Shown one piece after another: positions 37,271 to 50,997 of a stretch of DNA of 64,000 nucleotides. The stretch comes from Chionoecetes opilio (taxonomy: Eukaryota; Arthropoda; Malacostraca; Decapoda; Majidae), in NCBI GenBank assembly GCA_016584305.1, contig JACEEZ010019098.1:1-64000 (forward strand). Reading direction: 5' to 3'. How positions within the stretch are numbered: the stretch's first letter is position 1; every line of letters begins with the position of its first letter. The notes under the pieces were generated by a model that saw only the letters and a list, made by a program, of their open reading frames with translations, was not told the origin of the DNA and made no database searches. The translations under genes and the position numbers were made by a program.

Positions 37271-37870
37271 GGATTGGTTTTACAACCAGGGTGGGGCAAA
37301 ACCCCACTGCGGTTTAAAAACCAAGTGTGTGGTGGTGGTGTGTGGTAAGGGCTTTCCCCCCGTGGGGGAATCCCCTCATTGGCACAGTTTTGGGAACCCG
37401 GTTTACCAGGGGGAAGGGTTTTAAACCCACTTAAGGATGATCCGATCTTTTTTTTTTTTTTTTTTTTTAGTCCCATTAAACGAGAAAGTGAAAAAAAAGT
37501 GGGTTGCGAGAATTTTAGGAAAACCTTGATGGGGTGATGGGAAAGGGTGAGTGAATGGGTGGGGGATGGGTGATGAATGGGTGGGGGGGATGGGTGAGGG
37601 AAAGGTGGGGGGGGTGATGGTAATGGGTTGGGGGTGATGGGTAATGGGTATGAATGGGGGTTTTGGGGATGGGTAATGGGTGGGGGGGTGAAAGGGTAAT
37701 GGGTGAGTGAATGGGGGGGGGGTGATGTGAATGGGGGTTTGGGGTAATAATAAACTTTCACATCCATGTTTCGGAAATTAAAGGGGCTACTGGAGAGTTG
37801 TGTTTGGGGGGCCCCCTCCGCAGAGCTAGCCCAAAAAAATCCGCCGGAGGGGGGCTTTTCAGTAGTTTAC

Positions 37871-38259
37871 ATAAGTATACTTTTTTAAACTGAATTCTGA
37901 CACATAAAGGTTTTGGTTTTTTATTATTTGCCTATTAGTTTTAAAAAATATTTTATATATACCTAGAGTTTTTTTATGACATATACAGATTTTGGAATTT
38001 GTTTGCATTTTAAATGAATAATGACTAATCTTGAATTTTACACTATCGTTTTGTAAAACTGTAATAAGGACCCATGCATTGTATTTTGTATTTTAAGTAC
38101 CATGGGATGATAATAAAGGAAAAAAGTAAACAGGCAGTACAACAAATATATTGCCCTTTTTGAATGAGATTTTTAGAAAAAACCCTTTTAAAACCTTTCT
38201 AGGGCCATGTTATTAAAAATGAGCTGAGCTCAATTTTATCATACAAATTACTTTTAAAA
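37871..38259. other. AT-rich spacer
   Basis: Flank of the LINE 5' end; no feature is supported. Confidence 0.4.
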
Positions 38260-39415
38260 ATTCTAACCCATCTGTTTTTCAGATTTAGGAAGAAAGTTTT
38301 CAAGAACAAAAAGGATTTTCTTGAGCCAGATCAACTTCTAAAAAACGACCAAAAGAGAAAGCCGCGTGTCCTCTGCTCCATCCCCGTGATAAGGATCCTT
38401 ACGTGGAAACCCCTCAACCAGAATGAAGAGTCTTTTAATTCCCTCTCGATCCGCGCTATCAGGAACTACAAGCCACTTCTACTTTTGACTGGCAGATGTC
38501 TACTACCACAGATACTGCGATCTCTGTTTACAAAGAAGAAGAGCTTAGATGCACGCAAAAAAACAGACCCTTTGGAGTCCTGAATTGGTGCACTCAGAAC
38601 AAACGAGAAACGATCTATACTGGTCCCCATCTCCCCCGCCAGTTCTTCCCGCAGGTTTTCTATTTTTTTGAGAGACAGACTATATGAATCCAAAGACCCC
38701 GAGCCACTGCAAAATGCCTTGAAACACGCAGAAAAAGGAAAAGTCAAAAAGTGTGCTATAGACCAAAATCTTCAGAATTCTTGCACGGTTTTAAACAGAA
38801 TCAAATTGCCCGGGGAGGCCAAACCACAAATCTTTCTAATCAAGTTTTCAAAGGTACAACACAAACCAAAAGGAACAATGGAGACAGATGGCTATGAACA
38901 ATCCTTCTTCAGGTACTCAACCTCTTTGAAAATAAGGAATGAAAATTTATGATCAACCACGGGTTGTGTCCATGAAATTTACTGAAGCTTTGGGGACTTT
39001 ATCGTTTTTAGATTCTGGGAATCAGTTGATGGAAAAAACAAAGAAACATTTTAAGGAAACTGGAGGCAGAGTTTGGGACAAGTCTACACAATTTCCCGAG
39101 AAAGTGGCCGGTTTTTTATCCTCCCCCGAATGTTGTTCAAAAGGATATTTAGAGAAAACTAAATTTGCAAAAAAAATCTTTCTCGCCGCAGTCAGCGTCA
39201 TCCAAACCCGAAGCAACTAAATGCGGGGGTGCTATACCAAAGGTAAAAGCGGCGGAAAAACCCCCACCTTTCCACCACATCCTCATCAGCCACCAGCAGC
39301 ATACCAGACCCTCCAGATTTTCCTGTCTATTCTTCTAAAAAGGTGGCCCACGGAAAACGAAATGTTTTTGGCGGGTTTTTTGAGGGCCGTTTCAGAAATT
39401 TTATAATCAAAATCG
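38260..39415 (+). pseudogene. Decayed coding-like stretch, unrecognised
   Basis: Successive plus-strand frames have protein-like composition without repeats: about 38,668-38,950 (SKDPEPLQNALKHAEKGKVK), 38,939-39,220 (ALGTLSFLDSGNQLMEKTKK, then QFPEKVAGFLSSPECCSKGY) and 39,221-39,406. The three may be pieces of one former ORF, perhaps a Gag- or ORF1-type protein of a retroelement. I recognise no catalytic motif. Nothing here can be assigned a function. Confidence 0.3.
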
Positions 39416-40574
39416 CATGGCCGGGAGAAACAAAGCATATTTTTCCTACCCAACCTCAGGTTGCGGTTGTAAAATGTTGAACAGATTGGGTGGTTTGTTC
39501 CTCACTTCAAAAAAAAAAAAAAGGGGGAAAAGGGTTTTGGACAGGGGGCTGCTTATAGAAAATAGTTCACTGGAGGTGGTTGTCTAACCAAAATTTTGTT
39601 CCCCAAAACCTTTATTTTTTGCCATTTAATAAACCTTGAGGGGGAACCCTGATGGTGAGGCCAAATGAGCAATGGCATTTCGTTCAACCCCCCTACTTTT
39701 TTGGGCCCTGGCAAGAAGATGACTCCCGATACAATACACCGATGCAGATATTTAACACTTTCTATATCCAAAATTTTCTTATGTTTCTCTGCCCCCCACT
39801 CACTTTTATGCATGATTTCTTTTAAAAGTAAACTTTGATATTTGTTAATGTATTTCCCAGATCATCATATATGTTATCATGATATAGGCTTACCTTGGGA
39901 TCATTTTCAGATCTGTCCAATCTAGTTACTTGGAAAGCTTTGACATAAGTTATGGGAAAATAAATAAAAATCGGTTTGCCAGTACAAACATGTTAACATT
40001 TGTGTGGTCTCACAAACTAACAGCGACACGTACAGAAAGTTATCATACATCAAAATGATCCTGGATCATACGTTTTCCAAGAAATGTAAACAACCTTGGT
40101 TACTCAAACTGGTACCAATGAAGTCCAAATATTGCTTGATGCAGAGAAGGACTATATAGGAGTAGCCGGGGGTGTTCTGTTTGGGTGCCGAAAACTGTAA
40201 ATTCAATTTTGATGCAGAGAGGCCTCCAAAAAACAAAATAAATCGTAGTAGAAGATGGTAAACGGTGGTCCAATGATGAATCCTTTTGAAGGGGTTTTTG
40301 GGCTAAAACACCTTTCAGATGAATATAGATTACAGGAATGACTCTGCCGGTAACATCTTGCTTGCATTCACTATCCGTAGACTCAGGAACTTACGTTTGG
40401 ACGTGCGTTGTGTGTGTGTGGGCTTTGCAGGGACAGGCGTGGGGGATGGGGGGTGAGGACAGGAGTGGTGCTGGGTGAGGCAGCGTGTGCTCACCCCAGC
40501 GACAGCAACAACGCGAAATGGAGTTGCACCACATGTGTTTAAAAAAAATATTACTACAAACATCAATACGGGTC
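39416..40574. other. Unannotated spacer
   Basis: Contains a short G/T tract near 40,410 and homopolymer runs. No gene is supported. Confidence 0.4.
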
Positions 40575-41215
40575 CGAAGGGACCCACAAGCACTTGTCTC
40601 TTGCTAAAAACCGCTCTAGGAGGTCAGTCTCAGGTGTCTCTTGGCGTCTGTCTCCATTTTTTCTCCCCAGTGCTTGCTCTGTACACGGGGCTGATCCACC
40701 CATGAGGGAGTATGGTCTCACATGTTTGGGGAGGATCACTCATACAGCTCTCCTAAACAGATTTGATTTGTCAAAAGTTTTTCGTCCATTAACTCCCCTC
40801 TTTGACTGACTGTCTTCAATCTTAAATCGCTCGCAAATGACTTCTCTTGCTATCTTCTACCGTTATTTCATGTTCACTGACTCTCTGAAAAAACGTGCTA
40901 ACTGCATCCCTTCGCGGTCTTGCGCACAATACGTTTAATCATCATCCCAATTCTGTCAATTTCCTTAATGCAAGATATATTTACTTTTTTCATCTCTTGC
41001 ACAGCTAAAGGTTCTGGACAACCTTTCTGTTCCTATTTTTTGATATTCCTAAGACCTAAATCTTTTTCTCAAGGAGGAGTGACAAGACACCTGCCGAGCT
41101 ATATGGCCCCAAAACCTCCTTTCGTTATCCTCTTACTGTCTTCTTTATAGGGATCGCAGCTAAGCGGGCCTTTTTGGTTACCATGGTAGCCCGTGGCTAG
41201 TCCGTTGTGACTGAA
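40575..41215 (+). pseudogene. Jockey-like LINE 3' end
   Basis: Corresponds to the last third of the 1,861-3,799 LINE: the block ALYTGLIHP (about 40,680), GGSLIQLS-like WGG region, and the DCLQS region near 40,815, followed by the 3' UTR motif TTACTGTCTTCTTTATAGGG near 41,135. Many small indels. Its tail runs into TA repeats at 41,216 instead of poly(A). Confidence 0.8.
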
Positions 41216-44200
41216 ATATATATATATATATAATATTATATAATATATAGATATGAGAGAGAAGATAGAATATGTAAATATAGAGATGAATAAATAAAAG
41301 AAAGATATATATAGAGTAAAAGAAGATATTAGAAATATAAGATGATATATATGATATATAAATGATAGATAGATAGAAAGAGGATATAGATGAACTATAG
41401 ATAATATATAAAATAGAGAGATAGATAAAGAGATATAGATATAAATAGAAATATAATAAGAGAAATATAATAAAATATATATATACTATAAATATAATCA
41501 ATATATATAAATATAAAATATATATATAGATATATAAAATATAGATAGATAAATAGATGATAGGATAATATATATATATATATAAATAGATATATATATA
41601 AAATATATATAGAGATATAAATATAATTATTAAATAATTAAATTATATAGAATAAATAGAAGATAGTATATGAGATAGATAGAATATATATGATAGATGA
41701 GAGATAGAAGAGATATAGAGAATATATATAGTATATATATATCTATAGATATAATATAGAGATAATAGATAAGAGTATATAAAGAGTAGAAGATATTATA
41801 TATATAAATATAGATAGTAAAATATATATTAAATATATATATATAAGAAATATAGATAAATATATATAGATAGATAAATATATAGAGATAGATAGAGTAG
41901 AGAAAGATATATATATATTTAAAACTAGATATATAGTAAATATATATATATATATAAATAGAATATATAGATGAAATATAGAGAATATAAAAGCTAAATA
42001 TAGTAGTAAATATAGAGATATATGAGAATGATATATAATATATAAAGTAAAAATATATATGATGAGGATATATGAAAGAGAGAGTATAGAGAAAGATATA
42101 GATATATATAAATATAGCATATATGAGAGATAAATATATAATATAATATAAATAGATGATATAGATATAAATTAGATATATAGATATACAGCTAGAAATA
42201 TATAGAGAGATAAATATAGAGAGTATAGATAGGATATAGATACATTAGAGTAAAACGATAATATTATATATATAGATATATCGAGATATATAAAGCAGTA
42301 GATATAGAATGAAGAGAGATAATAGATAAAAATAGAGAGATATATAATATATAGATATTATATAGAGAAAACAGAGTAGATATCTAAGAGAGAGAATAAG
42401 AGTATAGTATATAGAGAGAGGTTGTTAATATATATAGATAAGATATATTATATATAGATATATATAAATAGAAATAGTATAAAGAGAAATATAGAGATAG
42501 AAAAGAGAGATTAAAGATATAGATATATAAAAATAGATATATGTATAAATATAAGATTATAGATAAATATAGAAAATGAGAGTAAGCTAAGATAAGAGAA
42601 TATATATAAATATATTAAAAGAGAGATAAGGTAGATATATAAAGATATATAATATAATATATATAAAATATATATAATATATAAATGTATAATTAATATG
42701 ATATATATTATATATATAGATATATAGATATATATATATATAGAATGATATCTAGATATAATAACAAGAGATATATATATATATATATATAGATTATATA
42801 TTAGATATATATATAATAGGATATGATATAGATATATATATAGATATATCATATAATATAATAGTATATATATATATAATGAGATAAATATATAATAATA
42901 TACTATATAAGATATATTAAAGATATATATATATATATTAGATATATAATATATATAATATAGATATATATTGAATAAATAGAAGATCTATTATAAAAGT
43001 ATAATAGATATATAGAAATTATAATATAATATATATGAGATAGAGATAAATATATATTAAAGAAGTATAGAGATAAAAAGATGTATAGTAATATATATAT
43101 ATATAAAGAAGAGAGATATATAAAAATGATATATATATATAAAAAGAAGATATAGTAAAAAAAATATAATATATAAAAATAGAGAGATATATGTAAAAAT
43201 ATATATATATAAAAAATATATATATATAGATATATATATATAAATAGATAATGTATAATAGATATAGATTATAGAATATATATAGATATATAAGATATAA
43301 TAGATAATAGAATAGAATAAAGAGATATAGATAGATGATAATAGATAGAATAAATATAGAAAATATAAGATAGAAAGATAGATATATAGATTGATAGCTG
43401 ATAGATAGATATATATAATAAGATAACTATAGCAATATATAGTAAGATAGATATTAGATGATGAGAGATTAGATAGAAGAATTATAGATAAGAGATATAT
43501 ATATATATAGGCGAATATAAAATTGATATTATATTATATAGGATATATGAGTAGTATAGAACTATAATATATATATATAATAGAGAGATATATAGAGATA
43601 TAGTAGATATATCTAGAGATATATATATATATATGAGATGAGCTTTATAGATAGATATAGTTTATGATATAATATAGAATGTAGTATATAGTGAGAGATG
43701 GATTATATGAATATTAGAGTAATATCATAGCATGAGATATAGAGTATAGAGAGTATTATGAGAGATAGAGATATAATTATATGTATAATATAGAGAGATC
43801 TAGATAGAAATATATATTATATAGATAGAGATAAGAGAATATTATATATTATAGTAGAGAGTAGAGATTATATATATAGATAATAGATGAGATAGATATA
43901 GAGAATATAGAAGATAGATAGATAATATATAATACATTAGATAATCTACCGAATATAGAAGAAGATATAAATATATAAGAGCTAATATAGAGATAGAAAT
44001 ATGTAATATATATATATATATATATATAGATATATATATAGAAGATATTATATATATATATATATATAGAAGTAAGATATCGATAGATAATAATGAAATA
44101 TAGATATAGATAGAGATAAATATATAGATATAATAATATAAGATAATGATTATGAGAGATCTAGATAGATAACTAGCATATATAGGAGAAGTAAGGATAT

Positions 44201-44774
44201 ATATATATATATATAAGAGATATATAAGTAAATATATATATGATATAAGAGATACTATAAGAGATCAATAACTATAATCTATAGATAGATATATAGAAAT
44301 ATAAGTAGATAGATAAGGTATATATATAGAATATATATATAGAGATGATAGATATAAAGAGAGATTATATATATATAATATAATATATAATATAAAAGAG
44401 ATATAAATATAAAGAGATGAGAGATAATATAATAAGAGATATATGAGATGAGAATATATATGATAAGATATATATTATATAGATCGATGATATAATATAA
44501 TATATAATATATAGATATATAGATATATATCTATATATATATATAATCATATATATTTATATATAATATATAATATATATATATAGATATATATAATAAT
44601 ATATATATATAAGATGATATCTATAATAAATATCATATCATCTTATCTATATCTAATAATATCTATATATATAATATATATACAGATAATATATAAGTAT
44701 ATATATATAATATCTCATATATATATAAATAATATATATATATATTATAGATATAGATATATATATAATATATA

Positions 44775-44814
<40 letters not shown>

Positions 44815-46821
44815 TAATATATAGATATAGACAGAGATATAGAGTCTATATATATAGTAGGAATAATAATATCTTATATATAATATAGTATATTAGAGAA
44901 TAAGTAGAGAGAGAGAGATAGAGACAATATATATAGATAGATAGATATATAGATATAATAATATTCAGTAATAGGATTATATTAGATAATATAATATATA
45001 TAATATATATAGATAATCATAATAGAGATGTATATATATCGTAAGGATATATAATATAGAGATAGATGAGATAGAGAGAGATATAGATATAGGAGATAGA
45101 TCTCGAGATGATATATATATAGATATATAATTATTATATAGAGATAAATGATAGGATAGATTAGGAAATTAGAGATAGAGAGAAATATCAAGTGGTTTTT
45201 TATATTATAGAAGATAGAGATATAGATATATATATAAGATATAATAGATATATATATATATAACATATAATAGTATAATTTATATAGAAGATATATATAT
45301 AATATATATAAATATATATAAATAAGATATAGATATGATATACATATATTATATATATCTATAAATTCATATAGATATTATGATTATATAATATAATATA
45401 TATATAGAGACATAGTAGATACATAAGATATGATAAATATTAATATAATAATATAGATAGATGAGATAGATATACAAATATATATATTAAATTGGTTAAA
45501 AAAATTTTATAATATATCTATATACATATAGATATAAATATTATATATATAGAGTAGAATAGATAGAGAATATAGATATAGATAGATAGCTAGTAGAAGA
45601 TAGAATAGATATATATGATATATATATATATCGAATAGATATATATGAATAGAGATATATATAGATATATAGATATATATGATAATAATAGAAGATGATA
45701 TAATATAAGATATATAATAGAAGATATACTAGAGATATATATAGAGATTATATACGAGAAATAGTACATAGGAGAATATGATATAATAAGATAAAAGAAT
45801 ATAATATAATTGAAGCGTATACATAATATATTATAAGATAGATAGAATATATATAATATATATATATATATAATAATATATAATATATATATATCTAATA
45901 ATATATAGATATAATATATATATATATAGTGAAATATATATAATATATAATATATAGATATAGATGATATATATATAATATATATATACTATATAGAGAT
46001 ATATAATAATCTATTATATATATATAGTATAATATAGATAATAATGTAGATAGATGATAAGGGATATATAATAGATATATAGATAGATATAGAAGTATAT
46101 AATATATAATGATATATAGATATAATAGTATATATATATAGAGATATATATAATAAAGTATTATATTAGACGATTATAATAGATATATAGATATACATTA
46201 TATATATGAGAGAGATTAATAATATATATATATATATAATACCTATAGAGATATATATATAGAGATAGATATCGCCGAGAATATATATATATATATATAT
46301 ATATATAGACTAGATATATATAGAGATGATATATTTATTATATGATATAAGATATATACTTAATATAAAAATATATATATATAATATATATATTAAATAT
46401 ATTATATAAATATATAATATATATATAATATATAGAAGATATAGATATATGATAATATATATACTAGATATAGATATAGTATATATGATAGATATAGATA
46501 GAGATAATATATAGATAGAGATATATAATATAGATATATATATAATAATATAGTATAGATTATATGATATATTATATAATATATATATAATATAATATTA
46601 TAATAAATGACATATAATATAGAGCTATGATAATAATATAAATAAGATATATAGATAGATATATATATATTATATATAGTATAGAATATATTAGATATAT
46701 ATATATATAAATTATATATATACATATAATATACAGATCATAAATATACATATAACATATACATAATATAATATATATATATTATATATATATATCATAT
46801 ATATACATCTATATATATGTA
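41216..46821. repeat. Giant C-poor TA/GATA/AGA array
   Basis: About 5.6 kb built almost only from A, T and G on the plus strand (TATAGA, GATA, ATATAT, AGAGA), with C nearly absent except in a short reversed patch near 44,530-44,720. No unique gene-sized segment. Tyr/Ile/Ser-rich frames on the minus strand are translations of the repeat. Confidence 0.97.
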
Positions 46822-47039
46822 TAGTATTGATGGACCGAAATTCGTCTTCGCATTCGAAAATTGCGAATATTCGCAGTTTTTTAATAATCGCAATCGCACT
46901 CCACGTCGTAAAGTTGTAGTTGTTTGTGAAGATGGGAATATTTTGCCCAAATCAATAAACTTGCAAAAAAATAAAAAAATAATCAAGTTGAACATAATAG
47001 TACGCAAGCAAACATATAAATAAATTTAAACGTAAGCGG

Positions 47040-47491
47040 AGCGTAGTTAAAAGAATGGGTAAGGAGGCGTACGGTGGTAGGCAAGGCCATAGACCTTGAA
47101 ACCCTTGAACAGTAACTCCCTCTTCCACCATTCAACAGGGTATAGCAGCGCTATTCTCAAGGTCACTGTCACTGAACTCAACTCATTGCCCGTGCTTAAA
47201 CTGCAGTAATAAGCATTTTCTCTGTCAACACGAGCACAATCAACTTTCTTTGAAGAGACACAGTGTTGCAGCAACCTATTGCGTATGACCGTCAGTCACA
47301 ACAAGTTTGGTTTGGGAGTATTTCCATATATCATCCCTAGTGATATTTGCACAGTGTAAACTTTTGCATATAAAACACTGGCGACACCAAAAATGGTCTG
47401 AGTCATTGTGTGGGGTAGGAAAGCATTTCGCTGCCTGATTTAAAAAAAATGCATTGCTTTTCTCTAGCACGTATAGTTTAAATATCGGCAT
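47040..47491 (-). pseudogene. Cys/His-rich fragment in the TIR element
   Basis: The minus frame from 47,491 contains SDHFWCRQCFICKSLHCANI, with paired cysteines, perhaps a decayed zinc finger. The next frame leftward (47,274-47,047) continues without known motif. The role is unknown. Confidence 0.3.
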
Positions 47492-47952
47492 TTTAAATTT
47501 AATAGTATTATAAATATATACATATAGATATATTAAATATATAATAATCAGAACAATCCCCTACGTTAAATATATTACTCGTAATAAATTCTGGTGGTGC
47601 CCTGCGGCTTCGGACCAATATCTAGGCAAAAAAATATACTAAATTAGTTCCAAAATATCCGAAAATGTGCCCACATCTGAAAATATCCGAAAATATGTCA
47701 AAATCCACATGATTTTGACTTGATATATATATATTATATATAATATTATAATATATATATTATATATATTATATATATATGATATATAGATATCTGTATT
47801 CTGGAAACACAACTTCGAGATTTTTTTTTGAGAGAAAAGATGCGCAGTTCGAAGAACAGTCCAGGATCTAGACGGTTCTCAGAGAGAACAGTCAAGGTCT
47901 CAAATTGGTATAAATATACATATGATCAAAACATACCTAACAACACAAGTAC

Positions 47953-49500
47953 TCACACTGCTTCCATAGTACAAAGAAGTGTTTCTGTAGTTTGCTCTTT
48001 CGTTTGAGGCGCAGCTACTTTCACGTGTAGGTCCAGCAATAGTCCCCTCTCATGTTGGGACTGAATCATACTTGGTATCGGGTTTTCCATGGTGGCAAAT
48101 GATCTGGTGGAAACGTCCCCCTGCTTCATCACTGACCGCGCCAAATTCTTTGGGAAGGAAATCAAGATGTTATGGAAAAAGTGGATCTTGATGTGACATC
48201 CGAGCCCCAAGAGCATAGGACTCTTCAAACATGTCATTTACAAGTTCACGTATTCGATGTTCGAAAATTCAGGCGTTCTTTAAAACAGCCAAAAAAAAGC
48301 TCTTCCAAGCAGCTGTTTCCAGGGCAGTAGGCGCTGTACAAAGTCATCATTATTGAGTAGTGTGACGAATTTGAGGGCCCATTGAAAACACCCTGCTTAC
48401 TTGGCTTCAGATTACATGCGTTCAAACTTGCTAACAAAATACTGAAAGCCAGCACATTTGATCCAGGCCTTCATTTTTGCATTAAACCAAGTTTCCGGAT
48501 GCAATGAGGTAAGTACACCTTTTCACTTTCAACAAGAGATTTGTACAACAGTTGGAACCTGCCAGGTGAAGTCTTTCGGTCGTGCGGGCCATTCCTTTGT
48601 TTGTAATGTTGCTGTCCCGTTTAGAGTCCCACCAAACAGAGAAAACACATGTGCAGTGTAACCTAACTGGAGTCCTAGGAAGCAAGGAGTTACCTTCAGG
48701 TCCCCACACAGATGCCATGATGGTTCTTCATATTTAACAGCACATTAACAAAGTCTTCATAGCTCGAAGTATTCACTCATTTCATGCCATGCGCAATTGG
48801 AACACTCCGGACGCTTATTTCCTTATGCAGAAGAACGGCCTTTAGCGTGTTTTTTCCTGAATCTATGAACAGCCGCACCACTCAGATTAATCATAAGTGT
48901 GAGACTCACCAAGTTGTTCCCGAGTGGGTCAACATCAAAGCAGTAACAGAGAGTGCGTTCCAGCTTGAAGAAGCTTGAAAGTTCTTTATGTCTACGACGA
49001 AAATGTGGTGATGAGCACTCCGTCTGTAGCAAATGCATTCCGTGGAGACGAGATCCAAGGACTTCACTTTCTCCTGGGTAGATCTAGGTCCCTTGAGCAA
49101 GGTCATGTAGGCATTTCCGACTATGATGAATTTGGGCTCTTCTGTTGTCTGCCATTTCTTGAAAGCTGTATCCATGGGAATATCCTCCTCGTTCGAATCT
49201 GATACATAGCACTTGCAATTGGAACATTGGAACTGGAGATCAGGACATGTGGCATAGGCCTGATGCAGAAGGTAGTCAGGATTTACGATTTTGTAGCTCG
49301 CGTTTTTATGAACATCCTTGGATGTTAGGAGGCAGAAGTAGCAGTCGTACTGTGCATCTTGTTTGTTCACCGCCAAAACCATTGGGATGCCGAATGTCAT
49401 GTCTGATGGCGTTTGCACGCAGCCATGCATTCAAGTGGTTCACAAAGCGGGTAGCAGCTAAGTGAGGGGCCACTTCAATCTTAATCACTAACGTCACTGA
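47953..49500 (-). pseudogene. Repetitive arthropod protein relic, unclassified
   Basis: Shifting minus-strand frames from 49,500 give NAWLRANAIRHDIRHPNGFG, DAQYDCYFCLLTSKDVHKNA, SSFFKLERTLCYCFDVDPLG (about 48,985), a region near 48,700-48,500, and GLGCHIKIHFFHNILISFPK near 48,205 followed by SFATMENPIPSM. I recognise this series as a widespread repetitive protein in arthropod genomes, probably transposon-encoded. The C-terminal H-x-H/E-rich segment could be part of a nuclease core, but I cannot name the superfamily. At least five frame changes. It sits inside the TIR-bounded element and may be its former transposase. Confidence 0.5.
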
Positions 49501-50297
49501 AAGTAATGCAGATAGCTGCTTTAACCTTATTCGTTAAGGGTTTTCGTCAGAATGTCAGGGATAAAAAGTCCACATATGTAACAAAAACTTCCGATGCATT
49601 CCACACAGTTACGGAGCCCATCAAAGCCGGTACAATGGTACTATATACGGGTAAACCAACTAAAAGGAGGACTCCACTAAATCAAACACATCATATCTGC
49701 AAAGAAAAATAAAAATGTTAAAACATATGTCAATAGTGTACGATCAGTAGGTAAAAATGTACTACACAGCCTGCTAACCCTCGCCAATACGCAGTGCGCA
49801 CCCCCTCCCCTGCTCACTGCACAAACAACACTGACTCAAAACACTGCACTGCCCTAAATAGGCTTGAGAAAAGAAAGATTAAGAGTTTAAAATGAAAACA
49901 TTGGTGAAACTATTCTGCTGATTTTACCCATATTTTTTCATGATTGCGTCTGTTCTCAAAAACTGGACGTGATAGAGTAATTGAACATCAGATTCGAGTT
50001 CAGCAGGGTCGATTTACCTATAATCAGCTTCATTTAGTCCGAACCAATCTTCGTTTTTTTTTGTCGACCAGTGTATTAGTCAAGTAAGATTATCATGTAA
50101 GTATTCGTGTAAGAGTGGGCCCTCGTCCGCAACCTGGCAACTAGAAATAGGAATTACTTTACTAATATGGAGAATCTTACATATATTAGTTACCTTATCA
50201 AATAGTTATTATGAAGTTATGAATATTCGCAATTGCATTCGAATATAAACCAATATTCGATTCGCGAATACGAAAATAGACTTCGGTCCATTACTAA

Positions 50298-50828
50298 TGA
50301 TATATTATATATATATATAATATGATATATAATATATATATATAATATAGATATTAGATATAGATATGAGATAATAGAATATATATAGATATATATATAT
50401 ATAATAGATATATTAATATATGATATATATATATAGATTATATATATATAATATATATAGATATATAATATATATAGATATATAATATATTAATTATATA
50501 TATAGAATATATATATATAGATATATATAATAATATAATATATATATATAAATATGATATATATATTAGATATATATATATAGATATATATATATATATA
50601 TAATATATATAAATAGAGATAGATATCGATATATATAGATATAAAATATATATATATATAGATATAGATATAGATAGATAGATATATATAGATATATAAT
50701 ATAGATAGTATAGATAGATATAGATATATATATATATAATATATAATATATATATAATATATATATAGTATATATAATATAATATAGATATATAGATATA
50801 GATATAGATATAATATAGATATAATATA

Positions 50829-50864
<36 letters not shown>

Positions 50865-50866
50865 AT

Positions 50867-50938
<72 letters not shown>

Positions 50939-50955
50939 TAGAGATATAGATATAT
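50298..50955. repeat. TA/GATA array, right part
   Basis: About 660 bp of the same TA/GATA type, ending in a pure (TA)n of about 110 bp. Confidence 0.97.
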
Positions 50956-50997
50956 ATAGCTGAAGGTGTTAATTAGAACGGTTTATGTTATTCACAG

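Larger units (their letters stand above)
32905..37870 (-). mobile_element. Near full-length LINE, heavily frameshifted
   Basis: On the minus strand the order is: a 5' leader similar to the short element at 55.9 kb (TCCGGCGGA, GCTAGCTC, CCCATTCACTCACCCATTAC repeats), an ORF1-like region (37,270-36,690), an endonuclease-like region (about 36,130-35,450), reverse transcriptase (34,660-33,360) and a 3' end (AATAAATTTACT, a short CA tract, then CTTTCGCTTATATTATTATA). This is the layout of a two-ORF non-LTR retrotransposon of about 5 kb. Clade is uncertain (jockey/CR1-like). Confidence 0.65.
46822..50297. mobile_element. TIR-bounded transposon relic inside the array
   Basis: The left end TAGTATTGATGGACCGAAAT continues TCGTCTTCGCATTCG. 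The reverse complement of the right end is TAGTAATGGACCGAAGTCTA, then TTTTCGTATTCG. Both sides then contain GCGAATATTCG. The flanks on both sides are TA repeats. The interior holds minus-strand protein relics. The ends resemble hAT-type termini, but no 8-bp duplication can be read in TA-rich flanks. Confidence 0.6.

Noticed and set aside
41178..46725. Tyr/Ile/Ser-rich open frames on the minus strand (up to 125 codons).
   Set aside because: Direct translations of TA/GATA repeats; no codon structure.
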